Source of the DNA: Pseudomonas pharyngis
Lineage (GTDB): Bacteria; Pseudomonadota; Gammaproteobacteria; Pseudomonadales; Pseudomonadaceae
DNA length: 58,440 nt
NCBI RefSeq assembly: GCF_021602345.1
Contig: NZ_BQID01000023.1
Coordinates: 1-58,440, forward strand
Direction: 5' to 3'
Below, piece by piece: positions 34,735 through 44,493 of this stretch; position 1 is the first letter of the stretch; each line of letters begins with the position of its first letter. The notes beneath the pieces were generated by a model, which saw nothing but the letters and a program-made list of their open reading frames with translations, ran no database searches and was not told where the DNA came from. The position numbers were made by a program, and so were the translations under genes.

Positions 34735-35274
34735 ATGAGCAGTACACCGAAGGTGTTGCGTGGATGCTGCGGGATAGGCTTGTGGGCGTTGTTGCTGACC
34801 CCCACCTGGGCCAGTTGGCAAGACGTGGTGCCCGGTGCGCAAATCATTGGCACCGGCGATTTCAGCATTTTCGGTTTCGACGTTTACAACGCCCGGTTGT
34901 GGAGCGCCGCGCGTCCATTGGCCGATGGTCAGCCCTTCGCCCTGGAGCTGATCTACCGGCGCAGCGTGTCCCGCGAAGATTTGGTCAAAGCCAGCGTCGA
35001 CGAGATCAAACGCCTGGCAGGCTCCTCCATCAGTTCTGCGCAACTGGCGGTGTGGCAGGCCCAGATGCAGCAATCGTTCGTCGACGTGCAGGCCGGCACG
35101 CGGATCACCGGGGTGTATCTGCCGGGGCAGGGCGCGCGGTTCTTTGTTGGCCAACAGTTGCAGCACGAAATCAACGACCCGTTGTTCGCCCAGGCTTTTT
35201 TCAACATCTGGCTGGATCCACGCACACGCAATCCCGAACTGCGCCGGCAATTGCTGGGTACTGCCCAACCCTGA
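34735..35274 (+). CDS. Exported chalcone isomerase-like protein
   Basis: A 179-residue protein with an N-terminal signal segment and a chalcone isomerase-like domain (bacterial CHI-like branch, Chalcone_3 type). Typical pieces are GTGDFSIFGFDVYNARLW, RSVSREDLVKASVDEIKRL and ITGVYLPGQGARFFVGQQ. Bacterial members lack the plant catalytic context and their role is unknown, perhaps fatty-acid binding in the periplasm. It ends about 75 bases before mntH in the same direction. Confidence 0.85.
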   Translation: MSSTPKVLRGCCGIGLWALLLTPTWASWQDVVPGAQIIGTGDFSIFGFDVYNARLWSAARPLADGQPFALELIYRRSVSREDLVKASVDEIKRLAGSSISSAQLAVWQAQMQQSFVDVQAGTRITGVYLPGQGARFFVGQQLQHEINDPLFAQAFFNIWLDPRTRNPELRRQLLGTAQP

Positions 35275-35350
35275 ACGCAGCACATCGGCGCTTGGGCCTG
35301 CCGACTGAAACGTCTAAGCTGCGCCTTTCGACTTGTTTCTGGATGTGTTT

Positions 35351-36670
35351 GTGAAGTTCAGCTTGCCCAAAATCGCCACGGCGCCGTTCTGCCCGCCGGA
35401 AGTGGCCGGAAGTGTCCCGGTCGATCCCAACGCCTCGTTCTTCAAGCGCGTGCTGCGCTTTGCCGGCCCCGGTTTGCTGGTGTCGATCGGCTACATGGAT
35501 CCGGGCAACTGGGCCACCGCCATCGAGGCCGGTTCGCGTTTCGGTTACAGCTTGCTGTTCGTGGTGTTGCTGGCGAGTCTGGCGGGCATGGTTGTGCAAT
35601 GCCTGTGCTCGCGGCTGGGCATCGCCACCGGGCGCGATCTGGCGCAGCTTTCCCGCGAACGCTACAGCACTCCGACGGCGCGGCTGCAATGGGTGCTGGC
35701 GGAAATCTCGATCATCGCCACTGACCTTGCGGAAGTACTCGGCTGTGCGCTGGCATTTCACCTGTTGCTCGGCTGTTCGCTGACGTTCGGCATCGCCCTG
35801 ACCGCATTCGATACGTTGCTGGTGTTGGCCCTGCAAAACCGCGGTTTCCGCCGGCTGGAAGCGATCATGCTGGTGCTGGTGGGCACTATCGGCGCGTGTT
35901 TCTTCGTTGAATTGCTGTTGATCAAACCGTACTGGCCGGACGTCGCCCAAGGCTTCAAACCCTCACTGTCGGCGATCAGCGATGCCGCGCCGTTGTACTT
36001 GGCCATCGGCATCCTTGGCGCCACGGTGATGCCGCACAACCTGTACCTGCACACCTCGATCGTGCAGACACGGCTGATCGGCAAGGATCTGGCCAGCAAG
36101 CAGGACGCGGTAAAACTGGCGCGTATCGACACCATCGGTTCGCTGGCGCTGGCGTTGTTGGTCAACGCGGCGATCCTGATTCTCGCGGCGGCCGCCTTTC
36201 ATCAGTCCGGACACACCGACGTGGTCGACATCCAGGACGCCTATCACTTGCTCGATCCGCTGGTGGGCGGCGCGCTGGCCAGTGTGCTGTTCGGCGTGGC
36301 GCTGCTGGCTTCGGGGCAGAGTTCGACCTTCACCGGCACCATCGCCGGGCAAGTGATCATGGAAGGCTATCTGAACCTGCGGATCCCTTGCTGGCAGCGA
36401 CGTCTGATCACTCGTGGGCTGGCGCTGATCCCGGCGTTCATCGGCGTGTGGCTGATGGGCGACGGCGCGGTGGGCAAGCTGCTGGTGTTGAGCCAGGTGG
36501 TGCTGAGCCTGCAATTGCCGTTTGCGCTGTATCCGCTGATTCGCATGACCAACGACAAACGGCTGATGGGGCCGTTTGTGAATCGGTTGCCAACCAAGGT
36601 TCTCGCGTGGGGATTGTTTGTGGTGATCAGCGGCGCGAATGCGTGGCTGATTCTGCAGCTAGCGGCCTAG
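35351..36670 (+). CDS. mntH: Nramp-type manganese transporter
   Basis: A 439-residue proton-coupled Mn2+/Fe2+ importer. The metal-binding helix 1 motif DPGNWATAIEAG (Asp50, Asn53) and the helix 6 motif ATVMPHNLYLH are both intact. GQSSTFTGTIAGQVIMEG is the Nramp transport signature. About 11 membrane helices are visible. I prefer the GTG at 35351; a TTG 18 bases earlier would add six residues. A manganese-responsive promoter is expected but was not identified. Confidence 0.92.
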   Translation: MKFSLPKIATAPFCPPEVAGSVPVDPNASFFKRVLRFAGPGLLVSIGYMDPGNWATAIEAGSRFGYSLLFVVLLASLAGMVVQCLCSRLGIATGRDLAQLSRERYSTPTARLQWVLAEISIIATDLAEVLGCALAFHLLLGCSLTFGIALTAFDTLLVLALQNRGFRRLEAIMLVLVGTIGACFFVELLLIKPYWPDVAQGFKPSLSAISDAAPLYLAIGILGATVMPHNLYLHTSIVQTRLIGKDLASKQDAVKLARIDTIGSLALALLVNAAILILAAAAFHQSGHTDVVDIQDAYHLLDPLVGGALASVLFGVALLASGQSSTFTGTIAGQVIMEGYLNLRIPCWQRRLITRGLALIPAFIGVWLMGDGAVGKLLVLSQVVLSLQLPFALYPLIRMTNDKRLMGPFVNRLPTKVLAWGLFVVISGANAWLILQLAA

Positions 36671-37560
36671 CGGCCAAACGCTTCGACTACAAAATCAATG
36701 AACACCCGGGTCTTGGCCGGCAGCAAGGTACGGCTCGGGTAGTACAGCGAAATCGCGCCGGCATCGCATTGCCAGTCGGGCAACAGCCGCACCAGTTCAC
36801 CGCGTTCGATCTGCGCGCTGACATCCGGCAGCACCAGCATCGTCACGCCCAAGCCCAGCAGCGCAGCCTTGCGCATGGCCATCGGATCATTCAGCACGAT
36901 GTTCGGGTTGAGCAGGGCGCTGGCCTGTTCGCCGGCCTCGTTGTGCATCTGCCATTGGCGCAGGCGCCCGGTGCGCAGGCCGCGCATGACGATGCCGTGG
37001 TGATCGGCGAGATCGGCCGGATGCCGCGGCAGTGTGCGGCCCGCCAGATACGCCGGCGACGCCACCGCCAGCACTTCGGCGGACGACAATGGCCGGGCGA
37101 CCACGCCGGGCGTCAGTTCGAAGCCGCCACCAATCGCCACGTCGTAGCCCTCGGCGATCAAGTCCACTTGGCGGTTCTCGAAATGCCATTCCGGGCGGAT
37201 CAGTGGATAGCGCGCCAGAAACTCCGGCAGCAGCGGCAGCATGTGATCGATGCCGAACGTCGGCGGCAGGCTGATCTTGAGCACGCCCGCCGGCTCGCCG
37301 CGCTCGGTCGCCACCGTCGCAATCGCTGCCTGCAAGGCGTCGAGGTTGCCGCCGATGCTCGCCAGAAAACCTTCACCGGCCTCAGTCAGCGACAGCTTGC
37401 GGGTCGAGCGCTGAAACAGCCGCACGCCGAGGTTGCGCTCAAGGATCGCCACGTTGCGACTGACCGCCGCCGGAGTCAGCGCCAGTAACCGAGCGGCGGC
37501 GGAGAAGCTGCCGGTCTCGGCGCTGCGAACGAAGGATTCGAGATTGGCGAGGGTTTCCAT
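36667..37560 (-). CDS. LysR-family transcriptional regulator
   Basis: A 297-residue LysR regulator with the winged helix at the N-terminus (FVRSAETGSFSAAARLLALT, PAAVSRNVAILERNLGVRLF) and a substrate-binding domain with a DVAIGGGFELTPG strand. It is divergent from the NAD(P)-binding reductase-like gene and very probably controls it. The gap contains ATGATCTTCAAGTATCACTA-like AT-rich sequence on the minus strand suited to a shared promoter. It overlaps the mntH stop by four bases in convergent orientation. Confidence 0.93.
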   Translation of the reverse strand: METLANLESFVRSAETGSFSAAARLLALTPAAVSRNVAILERNLGVRLFQRSTRKLSLTEAGEGFLASIGGNLDALQAAIATVATERGEPAGVLKISLPPTFGIDHMLPLLPEFLARYPLIRPEWHFENRQVDLIAEGYDVAIGGGFELTPGVVARPLSSAEVLAVASPAYLAGRTLPRHPADLADHHGIVMRGLRTGRLRQWQMHNEAGEQASALLNPNIVLNDPMAMRKAALLGLGVTMLVLPDVSAQIERGELVRLLPDWQCDAGAISLYYPSRTLLPAKTRVFIDFVVEAFGR

Positions 37561-37675
37561 GGATTTCGACCTGATAGTGATACTTGAAGATCATTCAAGG
37601 CATTACCGGCTAATCAAGTGGGAATGGCAAGCGCAAGATTCGTTTCGAGTCTTACCCCACTTTGAGGAGAACCCC

Positions 37676-38278
37676 ATGAGCACTATCGGAATCATCGGCG
37701 CTGGCGCCATCGGTTCAGCGTTTGCCAAAGCCTTGTCGCGTCAGGGCATCCCGTTGGTCATCGCCAACAGTCGCGGGCCGGAGACCCTGGCTGAACTGGT
37801 CGCAGAACTCGGCCCGACTGCCCGTGCCGTTACCCGTGAAGAAGCGGCGGCCCAAGACATCGTGCTGGTCGCGGTGAACTGGTCGAAACTGCCGACGGCA
37901 CTGGCCGGGCTGCCGGACTTCGGCGGGCGGATCGTCATCGACGCCAACAACTCGATTGAAGCACCGTCGTTCAAACCGGTGGATTTGCAGGGGCGGCCGT
38001 CCAGCGAAGTGTTCGCCGAATGGGTACCGGGTGCGCGGGTGGTCAAGGCGTTCAACCACTTGCTGGCGCGTTTGCTGGAAGCGGATCCGGCGTCGGAGGG
38101 TGGCAAGCGCGTGTTGTTCCTGTCCGGGGATGATGCACAGGCCAAGGCGGAAGTGGGTGCGCTGATCGATCAGCTCGGCTTCTTCGGTATCGATCTGGGT
38201 GAGTTGAGCGTGGGTGCACGACTGGCGCAGTTCCCGGGCGGGCCGTTGCCGGTGCTGAATCTGGTGAAATTTGGCTGA
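37676..38278 (+). CDS. NADPH-dependent F420 reductase-like oxidoreductase
   Basis: A 200-residue Rossmann protein with the nucleotide fingerprint [20 protein letters not shown], then [18 protein letters not shown] and [10 protein letters not shown]. The fold matches the F420H2:NADP oxidoreductase-like family (pyrroline-5-carboxylate reductase-like). Most pseudomonads lack F420, so the true substrate is unknown. GAGGAGA precedes the ATG at 37676 by eight bases. It is divergent from a LysR regulator that likely controls it. Confidence 0.88.
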   Translation: MSTIGIIGAGAIGSAFAKALSRQGIPLVIANSRGPETLAELVAELGPTARAVTREEAAAQDIVLVAVNWSKLPTALAGLPDFGGRIVIDANNSIEAPSFKPVDLQGRPSSEVFAEWVPGARVVKAFNHLLARLLEADPASEGGKRVLFLSGDDAQAKAEVGALIDQLGFFGIDLGELSVGARLAQFPGGPLPVLNLVKFG

Positions 38279-38295
38279 CGGCCGGGCAAAAAAAT

Positions 38296-38326
38296 ACCCG
38301 GTGCGACGTGAGTCGTACCGGGTTTG
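38296..38326. terminator. Bidirectional terminator between convergent genes
   Basis: ACCCGGTGCGAC and GTCGTACCGGGT pair over nearly 12 bases around GTGA. An A-run on the left and TTTG on the right allow termination of both the reductase-like gene and the thiolase operon. Confidence 0.8.
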
Positions 38327-38383
38327 TTGCCAACGGGCCATGGATGTCGTGGATCCACTGCCCGCTGTTGAACCTCTTTGCGC

Positions 38384-39565
38384 TTACGCGCGTTCCAGCG
38401 CCAGGGCCACGCCTTGGCCGCCGCCGATGCACAGGGTCGCGAGACCCTTTTTCGCATCACGCTTGATCATTTCGTGCAGCAACGTCACCAGCACACGGCA
38501 GCCCGACGCACCGATCGGGTGACCGAGGGCGATGGCGCCGCCGTTGACGTTGACCTTGTCCAGATCCCATTGCAGATCCTTGGCCACCGCCAGCGATTGC
38601 GCGGCGAAGGCTTCGTTGGCTTCGATCAGGTCGAGTTGGCCGATGCTCCAGCCAGCCTTGTCCAGGCAGCGGCGAGTGGCGGAAACCGGGCCGATGCCCA
38701 TGATCGCCGGGTCGACGCCGGCGTTGGCGTAGGCGGCGATTTTCGCCAGGACCGGCAGGCCCAGGGCCTTGGCTTTTTCGGCGCTCATCAAAATGACCGC
38801 AGCTGCGCCGTCGTTCAGCGACGAAGCGTTGCCGGCGGTGACGCTGCCGTCCTTCTTGAAGGCCGGACGCAGTTTGGCCAGGGATTCGGCGGTGGTGTCG
38901 CCGCGTGGTTGCTCGTCGACCTTGAACGCCACCGGATCGCCTTTGCGCTGCGGGATCAGGATCGGGGTGATTTCATCGACAAAACGACCGGCCTCGATGG
39001 CTGCGGCGGCTTTCTGTTGCGACGCAGCGGCGAAGGCGTCTTGCTGTTCGCGGCTGATCTCGTATTTCTCGACCAGATTCTCGGCGGTGATGCCCATGTG
39101 GTAATCGTTGAACGCATCCCACAGGCCATCGCTGATCATGGTGTCGACGATTTGTGCGTGACCCATGCGCAGACCGGTGCGCGCGCCCGGCATTACATAG
39201 TTGGCCAGGCTCATGTTTTCCTGGCCACCGGCGATGATCACGTCCGCGTCGCCGCAACGGATCGCCTGGGCGCCGAGGTGCAGGGCCTTGAGGCCCGAGC
39301 CGCAGACCTTGTTCAGGGTCATGGCCGGTACGGCGTGGGGCAGGCCGGCCTTGATCGCCGACTGGCGCGCCGGGTTCTGGCCGGCACCGGCGGTCAGCAC
39401 CTGGCCCATGATCACTTCATCGACCTGAGCACCGTCCAGGCCGGTCTGCTCAAGCAACTGGCGGATGACCGCTGCGCCCAGATCCACGGCGGAGACGCTG
39501 GCCAGCGAACCCTGGAAACTGCCGATCGCGGTGCGCGTGGCGGCAACAATGACGACGTCTTGCAT
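38384..39565 (-). CDS. atoB: Acetyl-CoA acetyltransferase (thiolase II)
   Basis: A 393-residue degradative/biosynthetic thiolase that interconverts acetoacetyl-CoA and two acetyl-CoA. The acyl-binding Cys88 lies in [11 protein letters not shown], the catalytic histidine in [15 protein letters not shown] and the second cysteine in CIGGGQGVA. The ATG at 39565 gives the family length. It is the last gene of the scoA-scoB-atoB unit, following scoB by 11 bases, which completes acetoacetate use: CoA activation, then thiolysis. Confidence 0.95.
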   Translation of the reverse strand: MQDVVIVAATRTAIGSFQGSLASVSAVDLGAAVIRQLLEQTGLDGAQVDEVIMGQVLTAGAGQNPARQSAIKAGLPHAVPAMTLNKVCGSGLKALHLGAQAIRCGDADVIIAGGQENMSLANYVMPGARTGLRMGHAQIVDTMISDGLWDAFNDYHMGITAENLVEKYEISREQQDAFAAASQQKAAAAIEAGRFVDEITPILIPQRKGDPVAFKVDEQPRGDTTAESLAKLRPAFKKDGSVTAGNASSLNDGAAAVILMSAEKAKALGLPVLAKIAAYANAGVDPAIMGIGPVSATRRCLDKAGWSIGQLDLIEANEAFAAQSLAVAKDLQWDLDKVNVNGGAIALGHPIGASGCRVLVTLLHEMIKRDAKKGLATLCIGGGQGVALALERA

Positions 39566-39576
39566 TTTCGAATTCC

Positions 39577-40242
39577 TCACTCGGCAGCGAACTGCATTTC
39601 TGGTACGTGATCCGGGACGATCAGCTTACCAGCGGTTTTGGCGACGATTTCCTCGACGCTGACGCCAGGTGCGCGTTCCTTGAGGACAAAAGCGCCATTT
39701 TCGATTTCCAGGTAGGCGAGGTCGGTCAGCACGCGCTTGATGCAACCGGCGCCGGTCAGCGGCAGGCTGCACTGGCTCAGTAACTTGGACTCACCGTCCT
39801 TGGACGCGTGGGTCATGATAACGATGATGTTGTCGGCGCCGGCCACCAGGTCCATCGCGCCGCCCATGCCCTTGACCAGTTTGCCGGGGATCATCCACGA
39901 GGCGATGTTGCCTTGCACGTCCACTTCGAAGGCGCCCAGCACGGTCAGGTCGACGTGGCCGCCGCGGATCATCGCGAAGGATTCGGCCGAGGAAAAGATC
40001 GAAGCGCCGATCCGTGCGGTCACGGTTTGTTTGCCGGCGTTGATCATGTCGGCGTCGATGGTGTCTTCAGTCGGGAAAGGGCCCATGCCGAGCAGGCCGT
40101 TTTCCGATTGCAGCATGACTTCCATGCCTTCGGGGATGTAGTTGGCGACCAGGGTCGGAATGCCGATGCCGAGGTTCACGTAGTAGCCGTCCTGCATTTC
40201 GCGGGCGACGCGTTGAGCCATTTGTTCGCGGGAAAGTGCCAT
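39577..40242 (-). CDS. scoB: 3-oxoacid CoA-transferase subunit B
   Basis: A 221-residue beta subunit of succinyl-CoA:acetoacetate CoA-transferase (ScoB/AtoA type). The catalytic glutamate, Glu47, sits in QSENGLLG, and [17 protein letters not shown] and [15 protein letters not shown] are family hallmarks. With the alpha subunit it transfers CoA from succinyl-CoA (or acetyl-CoA) to acetoacetate. It follows scoA by 24 bases. Confidence 0.95.
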   Translation of the reverse strand: MALSREQMAQRVAREMQDGYYVNLGIGIPTLVANYIPEGMEVMLQSENGLLGMGPFPTEDTIDADMINAGKQTVTARIGASIFSSAESFAMIRGGHVDLTVLGAFEVDVQGNIASWMIPGKLVKGMGGAMDLVAGADNIIVIMTHASKDGESKLLSQCSLPLTGAGCIKRVLTDLAYLEIENGAFVLKERAPGVSVEEIVAKTAGKLIVPDHVPEMQFAAE

Positions 40243-40266
40243 GTTCTTGTTCTCCGTCAGCCTGGA

Positions 40267-40965
40267 TTATTTGCGGATGGTGCGTTGTTCGATGCGTTTT
40301 TCGAACGTGCCGCAAATGACCCGGTCGACGTAGATGCCGGGCGTGTGGATGTGTGCCGGATCCAGCTCGCCGGGTTCGACGATTTCTTCGACTTCGACCA
40401 CGGTGATCTTGCCGGCGGTGGCGGCCAGCGGGTTGAAGTTCTGCGCGGTGTGGCGGTAGATGACGTTGCCGAAGTGGTCAGCCTTCCAGCCTTTGACGAT
40501 GGCGAAGTCGCCGGTGATGGATTCTTCCATCAGGTACTTGCGACCGTGGAATTCACGCACTTCCTTGCCTTCGGCGACCGGGGTGCCGACGCCAGTGGCG
40601 GTGAAGAAGGCCGGAATGCCTGCACCGCCTGCGCGCATTTTCTCGGCGAGGGTGCCTTGCGGGGTCAGGACGACTTCGATGTCGCCTTTGAGCAGTTGCT
40701 CTTCGAACAGTTTGTTTTCGCCGACGTAGGAGGCGACCACCTTGCTGATCTGGCGGTCGGTCAGCAGCACGCCGAGGCCGAAGCCATCGACGCCGCAGTT
40801 GTTGGAGACGACGGTGAGGTCGCGGGTGCCCTTGCGCTTGATCTCGGCGATCAGGTTTTCCGGAATGCCGCACAGGCCGAAGCCGCCGGCGATCACGGTC
40901 ATGCCGTCTTCAAGACCTGCCATGGCTTCCTCGTAGGAATACACGCGCTTGTCGAAACCTGCCAT
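40267..40965 (-). CDS. scoA: 3-oxoacid CoA-transferase subunit A
   Basis: A 232-residue alpha subunit. The CoA-binding glycine loop [13 protein letters not shown] and the [17 protein letters not shown] segment are typical. ATG 40965 has AGAGG five bases upstream; a GTG two codons before would coincide with that ribosome-binding site. First gene of the acetoacetate operon, divergent from a LysR regulator that probably activates it. Confidence 0.95.
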   Translation of the reverse strand: MAGFDKRVYSYEEAMAGLEDGMTVIAGGFGLCGIPENLIAEIKRKGTRDLTVVSNNCGVDGFGLGVLLTDRQISKVVASYVGENKLFEEQLLKGDIEVVLTPQGTLAEKMRAGGAGIPAFFTATGVGTPVAEGKEVREFHGRKYLMEESITGDFAIVKGWKADHFGNVIYRHTAQNFNPLAATAGKITVVEVEEIVEPGELDPAHIHTPGIYVDRVICGTFEKRIEQRTIRK

Positions 40966-41138
40966 ATGCACCTCTTTTATTGTTTGTCGGGCGGCTGGCT
41001 AGCCGAGTGACTGGAGTGTCGCGCTGGAGGATATATTTGTTAAGTTGATTTTTAAGGTTGATTGATTGATAAAGCTCATTAAATGTCCGCCTCGGTCGGC
41101 GGACGGATGTTCAGCTTAGTCCGTCGAGTAACACAACC

Positions 41139-42029
41139 ATGACCATCAAGCAGATCCGCGCCTTTCTCGCCGTGGCCCAGAGCCTGAGCTTCGCCGTGGC
41201 CTGCGAGCGTCTGCACCTGTCGCAGTCGGCACTGAGCCTGACCATCAAGGCGCTGGAAGAAGGCCTGGGCGGGCGCCTGTTCAGTCGCAACACGCGCAAC
41301 GTGGCGCTGACCCCGGAAGGCGAATCGCTGCTGCCGCTGGCCCGGCGCCTGATCGCCGATTGGGACAACGCCGAAGACGAAATGCGCCAGCGCTTCAGCC
41401 TGCAGCGTGGGCGGGTGACGCTGGCGGCGATGCCGTCGTTTGCCGGCAACCTGCTGCCGCCGATCCTCAAGACCTTCCGCGCGCGTTATCCGAACGTCAA
41501 CGTCACGGTCAACGACGTGATCAACGAGCAAGTGCTGGAAATGGTCCGTGATCGTCAGGTCGAACTCGGCGTGGCCTTCGAGCCGATGCAGAACACCTCG
41601 CTGACGTTCACGCCGCTTTACCGTGATCGTTTCGTCGCCGTGGTGCCGCAGGATTCGCCGCTGGCTGATCGCAGTGACATTGATTGGCAGACCTTGCTGC
41701 AGGAGCCGTTCATCACCCTGCAACGACCGTCCACGGTGCGTGTGATGCTGGAAGAACACTTGCAGGCTCGAGGGATGAAACTGCCGGTGGAATTTGAAAG
41801 CCATCAACTGGCGACGGTCGGGCGGATGGTGGCGAGCGGGCTGGGCGTCAGTGCGGTGCCGGCCTTGTGTGCCGGGCAGATGCGCGAACTGGGCGCGCAT
41901 TGCCTGACCTTGCAAGAGCCGGTGGTGGAGCGGGCGATTGGCGTGCTGACGGATCCGGGGAATGAATTGTCGGCGGCGGCGCAGGCGCTTTTTGACATTC
42001 TCAGGGCTGAGGACTTTGAGTGTCAGTGA
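41139..42029 (+). CDS. LysR-family regulator divergent from the acetoacetate operon
   Basis: A 296-residue LysR protein. The DNA-binding part is MTIKQIRAFLAVAQSLSFAV with LHLSQSALSLTIKALEEGLG, and the effector domain includes VTVNDVINEQVLEMVRDRQV and SGLGVSAVPALCAGQM. It resembles the CynR/GltC-like group. The 173-base divergent gap with scoA is AT-rich and should contain its binding site, and control of acetoacetate or short-chain fatty acid use is likely. A dispersed repeat starts 10 bases after its stop. Confidence 0.93.
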   Translation: MTIKQIRAFLAVAQSLSFAVACERLHLSQSALSLTIKALEEGLGGRLFSRNTRNVALTPEGESLLPLARRLIADWDNAEDEMRQRFSLQRGRVTLAAMPSFAGNLLPPILKTFRARYPNVNVTVNDVINEQVLEMVRDRQVELGVAFEPMQNTSLTFTPLYRDRFVAVVPQDSPLADRSDIDWQTLLQEPFITLQRPSTVRVMLEEHLQARGMKLPVEFESHQLATVGRMVASGLGVSAVPALCAGQMRELGAHCLTLQEPVVERAIGVLTDPGNELSAAAQALFDILRAEDFECQ

Positions 42030-42038
42030 GTCCGCTAC

Positions 42039-42214
42039 CCCCTCACCCCAGCGCTCCCGAAACGTCGGACCGCCCCCAAGGGGGCGAGGGGGAAAGGGAG
42101 CCGATCTTCATGCTTTCCGAAACCTGAGTTCGACTCGATATTTCAGGTCGGTGTAACTCGAATATTCAACTCGGTCAGTTCCCTCTCCCTCCGGGAGAGG
42201 GCTAGGGTGAGGGC
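42039..42214 (+). repeat. Dispersed ~180-bp repeat element, copy 2
   Basis: Shares with the copy at 17930 the start CCCTCACCCCAGC, the block CTCCCGAAACGTCGGACCGC, the inner GTCGGTGTA and the end GGGAGAGGGCTAGGGTGAGG, in the same orientation. The last codons of the convergent sirtuin gene lie in its right end. Confidence 0.8.
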
Positions 42215-43056
42215 GAGGATCTCAAGCCTGCCGCCAACAGCGGCAACAACGCCTCACAAGAGCCCTCAATCTTCAAATCCAGCAACTCATCCGCCCGCGT
42301 TTTCCCCAGATTGATCGCAATCAGCGGCTTGCCCCGATCCGCAATCACCCGGCACAGGCGAAACGCCGAATACGCCATCAGCGACGAACCGACCACCAGC
42401 ATCCCGGCGGCATTTTCCGCCAGCGCCATGGCCCGCGCCGCCGTCGGCTGTGCCACGTTCTCCCCAAAAAACACCACGTCCGGTTTCATCCGCTCGCCTG
42501 CGCAATGCGGGCAATGCGGCACCTGAAAGCGCGCCTCGAAAGCCGGGTCGAGCAGGGTGTCTCTGTCCGGTGCCTGCACAGCATCGACGCCCGCCAAATA
42601 CGGGTTCTGCGTTTCCATAAGTTGCTGAATCGAATCCCGCTCGCTGCGCTGACCGCAATCCAGGCACAGCACCCGGTGCAGGCTGCCGTGCAGTTCGATG
42701 ACGTCGTGACTGCCGGCCTGATCATGCAGGGTGTCGACATTTTGGGTAATCAAACCGCCGATCCGGCCGTGGCTTTGCAGACTGGCCAGCGCCTCATGGG
42801 CGGCGTTCGGCTGCGCCTGACGTACACGCGGCCAGCCGAGCATGGCCCGGGCCCAATAGCGCCGACGCGACTCCGGGGCGGCGAGGAATTCCTGGTACAT
42901 CATTGGCTGCCGGCCACGGCGCACACCGTCGCTGTCGCGGTAATCCGGAATGCCCGACGGCGTACTGATGCCGGCGCCGGTCAGCACAATAAAGTCGCCA
43001 TCGGCCATGATTTGTTGCAGAGAGTCGAGCGGGTCGGGGAGGGGACGGTCGAGCAT
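42202..43056 (-). CDS. Sir2-family NAD-dependent protein deacylase
   Basis: A 284-residue sirtuin. NAD-binding motifs are VLTGAGISTPSGIPDYR and LITQNVDTLHDQAG; the catalytic histidine is in IELHGSLHRV. Two Cys pairs (CLDC and CPHC) form the zinc site, and VVGSSLMAYSAFRL and IAINLGKT complete the Rossmann part. It removes acetyl or related groups from lysines using NAD. The start at 43056 fits the family. The last few residues (SSPSP) are encoded within a dispersed repeat, suggesting the natural C-terminus was altered by the insertion. Confidence 0.93.
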   Translation of the reverse strand: MLDRPLPDPLDSLQQIMADGDFIVLTGAGISTPSGIPDYRDSDGVRRGRQPMMYQEFLAAPESRRRYWARAMLGWPRVRQAQPNAAHEALASLQSHGRIGGLITQNVDTLHDQAGSHDVIELHGSLHRVLCLDCGQRSERDSIQQLMETQNPYLAGVDAVQAPDRDTLLDPAFEARFQVPHCPHCAGERMKPDVVFFGENVAQPTAARAMALAENAAGMLVVGSSLMAYSAFRLCRVIADRGKPLIAINLGKTRADELLDLKIEGSCEALLPLLAAGLRSSPSP

Positions 43057-43138
43057 GATCAGCGCTCCGCAGGCTGTAAGTGCCTTGCAGGTCAGCACCG
43101 ACAGACGCCTCTTTTCAGAGGCGTCCGCTGCCTGGCGG

Positions 43139-44185
43139 TTACTTGCGTGCCTCCAGGATCAGGTTGAACGGCGTCTGCGTCGCCCGTCGGAAGTGTTTGA
43201 AGCCCGCTTCGGTAAATACCTTGCGCAGGCGCAACTCGCCGGCCTGCGCACCGAGGCCGAGGCCCACTTCCTGGGACAGCGAATTTGGTGTGCAGATGAA
43301 CGTTGACGCTGCATAAAACAAGCGCCCGACCGGTGTGATGTTTTCGTCCAGGGTGTCGTTGGCAAATGGCTCGACCAGCAGCACCGTGCCGTCGTCTTTC
43401 AGGGATTCAAAGGCGTGTTTGGCAGCGCCGACCGGATCGCCCATGTCGTGCAGGCAGTCGAAATAGCAGATCAGGTCATAGTCATCGCCGGGGTAGCTTT
43501 TCGCCGTGCCCTGGAAGAACCGCGCGCGACTGCTGACGCCGCCTTCTTCGGCCCGTTGGGTGGCGACGGTGATCGAAGGCGCGTGATAGTCGTAGCCGAC
43601 GAATCGCGAGTTGGGATAGGCCTGGGCCATGATTACCGTGGATGCACCGTGACCGCAGCCGATGTCGGCGACTTTGGCGCCTGCTTCGAGTTTGGCCACC
43701 ACGCCGTCCAGCGCCGGCAGCCACTCGGCGATCAAATGCCCCTTGTAGCCGGGGCGGAAGAAGCGCTCGGTGCCGGTGAACATGCACGGATGGTGATCGC
43801 CCCAGGGCAGGGCGCCGTTGCCGCGCATGGCTTTGACCAGTTTGTCCTTGTCATGGAAAAACGACGCCACCACGCCAAGCCCGCCGGCCACGTACACCGG
43901 CGAGTCTTCCTTGGCCAAGGCCAGCGCCTGTTCTTCCGGCAGACGAAATTTGCCGTCGAGGTGTTCCATGTACCCGGACGCCGCATGGGCGCTCAGCCAT
44001 TCGCGCACCAGTCGCGGGTTGCAGGTGGTTTTTGCAGCGAGGGATTCAGGGCTGATCGGCTGACTGTCGGCCATTGCCCGATAGAGGCCGAGTTCTTCGC
44101 CGACAATGACATTGGCCAGCATCGCCGCGCCGCCCATGTCGTTGACCAGTTTGCCCATGAATTCGTTGAGTCTGGCCTCGTCCAT
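43139..44185 (-). CDS. SAM-dependent methyltransferase with N-terminal winged-helix-like domain
   Basis: A 348-residue methyltransferase. The first 100 residues (LNEFMGKLVNDMGGAAMLAN, SLAAKTTCNPRLVREWLSAH) look like the dimerisation/winged-helix part of O-methyltransferases. The SAM site is AKVADIGCGHGASTVIMAQA, with ICYFDCLHDMGDPVGAAKHA and GTVLLVEPFAND. Substrate unknown. ATG 44185 has GGAG eight bases upstream. It ends about 80 bases before the sirtuin gene in the same direction. Confidence 0.88.
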   Translation of the reverse strand: MDEARLNEFMGKLVNDMGGAAMLANVIVGEELGLYRAMADSQPISPESLAAKTTCNPRLVREWLSAHAASGYMEHLDGKFRLPEEQALALAKEDSPVYVAGGLGVVASFFHDKDKLVKAMRGNGALPWGDHHPCMFTGTERFFRPGYKGHLIAEWLPALDGVVAKLEAGAKVADIGCGHGASTVIMAQAYPNSRFVGYDYHAPSITVATQRAEEGGVSSRARFFQGTAKSYPGDDYDLICYFDCLHDMGDPVGAAKHAFESLKDDGTVLLVEPFANDTLDENITPVGRLFYAASTFICTPNSLSQEVGLGLGAQAGELRLRKVFTEAGFKHFRRATQTPFNLILEARK

Positions 44186-44493
44186 TTCATGTGCTCCATT
44201 GACAGGATCACAGTCCGGTGGCGTTGGGGGTCGAGGCATTCACCACCGGGCGGTGGTCGTGGAAACGGGCAGGGCGACACTGCTGTCCTGCGTCCCCCTC
44301 GACTGGGTACTGATTGAGTCTAGCCGCTGTTGGCACCGGTGGGAGCGGGCTGCGTGGATTTCGAGGCTTGTATCGTTGTGTATCGCGACGGTGCGTGGAT
44401 ACACAGACCGACCATTGCAGCGTTGGCCGGACACAGCGCCGATACAAACCTGCGTTGAACTGAGCCGCCCAGCCTGCCAACGAGGTGATTTCC
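44186..44493. other. Divergent intergenic region carrying the first TGTATC operator
   Basis: The 308-base gap between the methyltransferase and acetamidase-like genes holds the operator layout described at 44369-44466. Nothing else is clear in the left 180 bases. Confidence 0.7.
44369..44466 (+). promoter_or_regulatory. Regulon operator/promoter 1 (acetamidase-like gene)
   Basis: TGTATCGTTGTGTATC (two TGTATC boxes, 10-base period) is followed by GATACA starting 29 bases from the first base, GACACA at +61, GATACA at +72 and then TTGAACTGAGCC. The same elements at the same spacing precede the MNIO and DUF2790 genes. A 10-base direct repeat is the usual binding pattern of OmpR-type regulators such as the one encoded at 48927. 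Confidence 0.8.

Noticed and set aside
38378-39610. Plus-strand 410-residue open frame opposite atoB
   Set aside because: The minus-strand thiolase has all catalytic motifs; the plus frame is a codon-bias shadow.
43104-43125. Hairpin GACGCCTC-N6-GAGGCGTC as terminator after the methyltransferase gene
   Set aside because: The stem is good but no T-run follows on the minus strand, so a terminator call is not supported.
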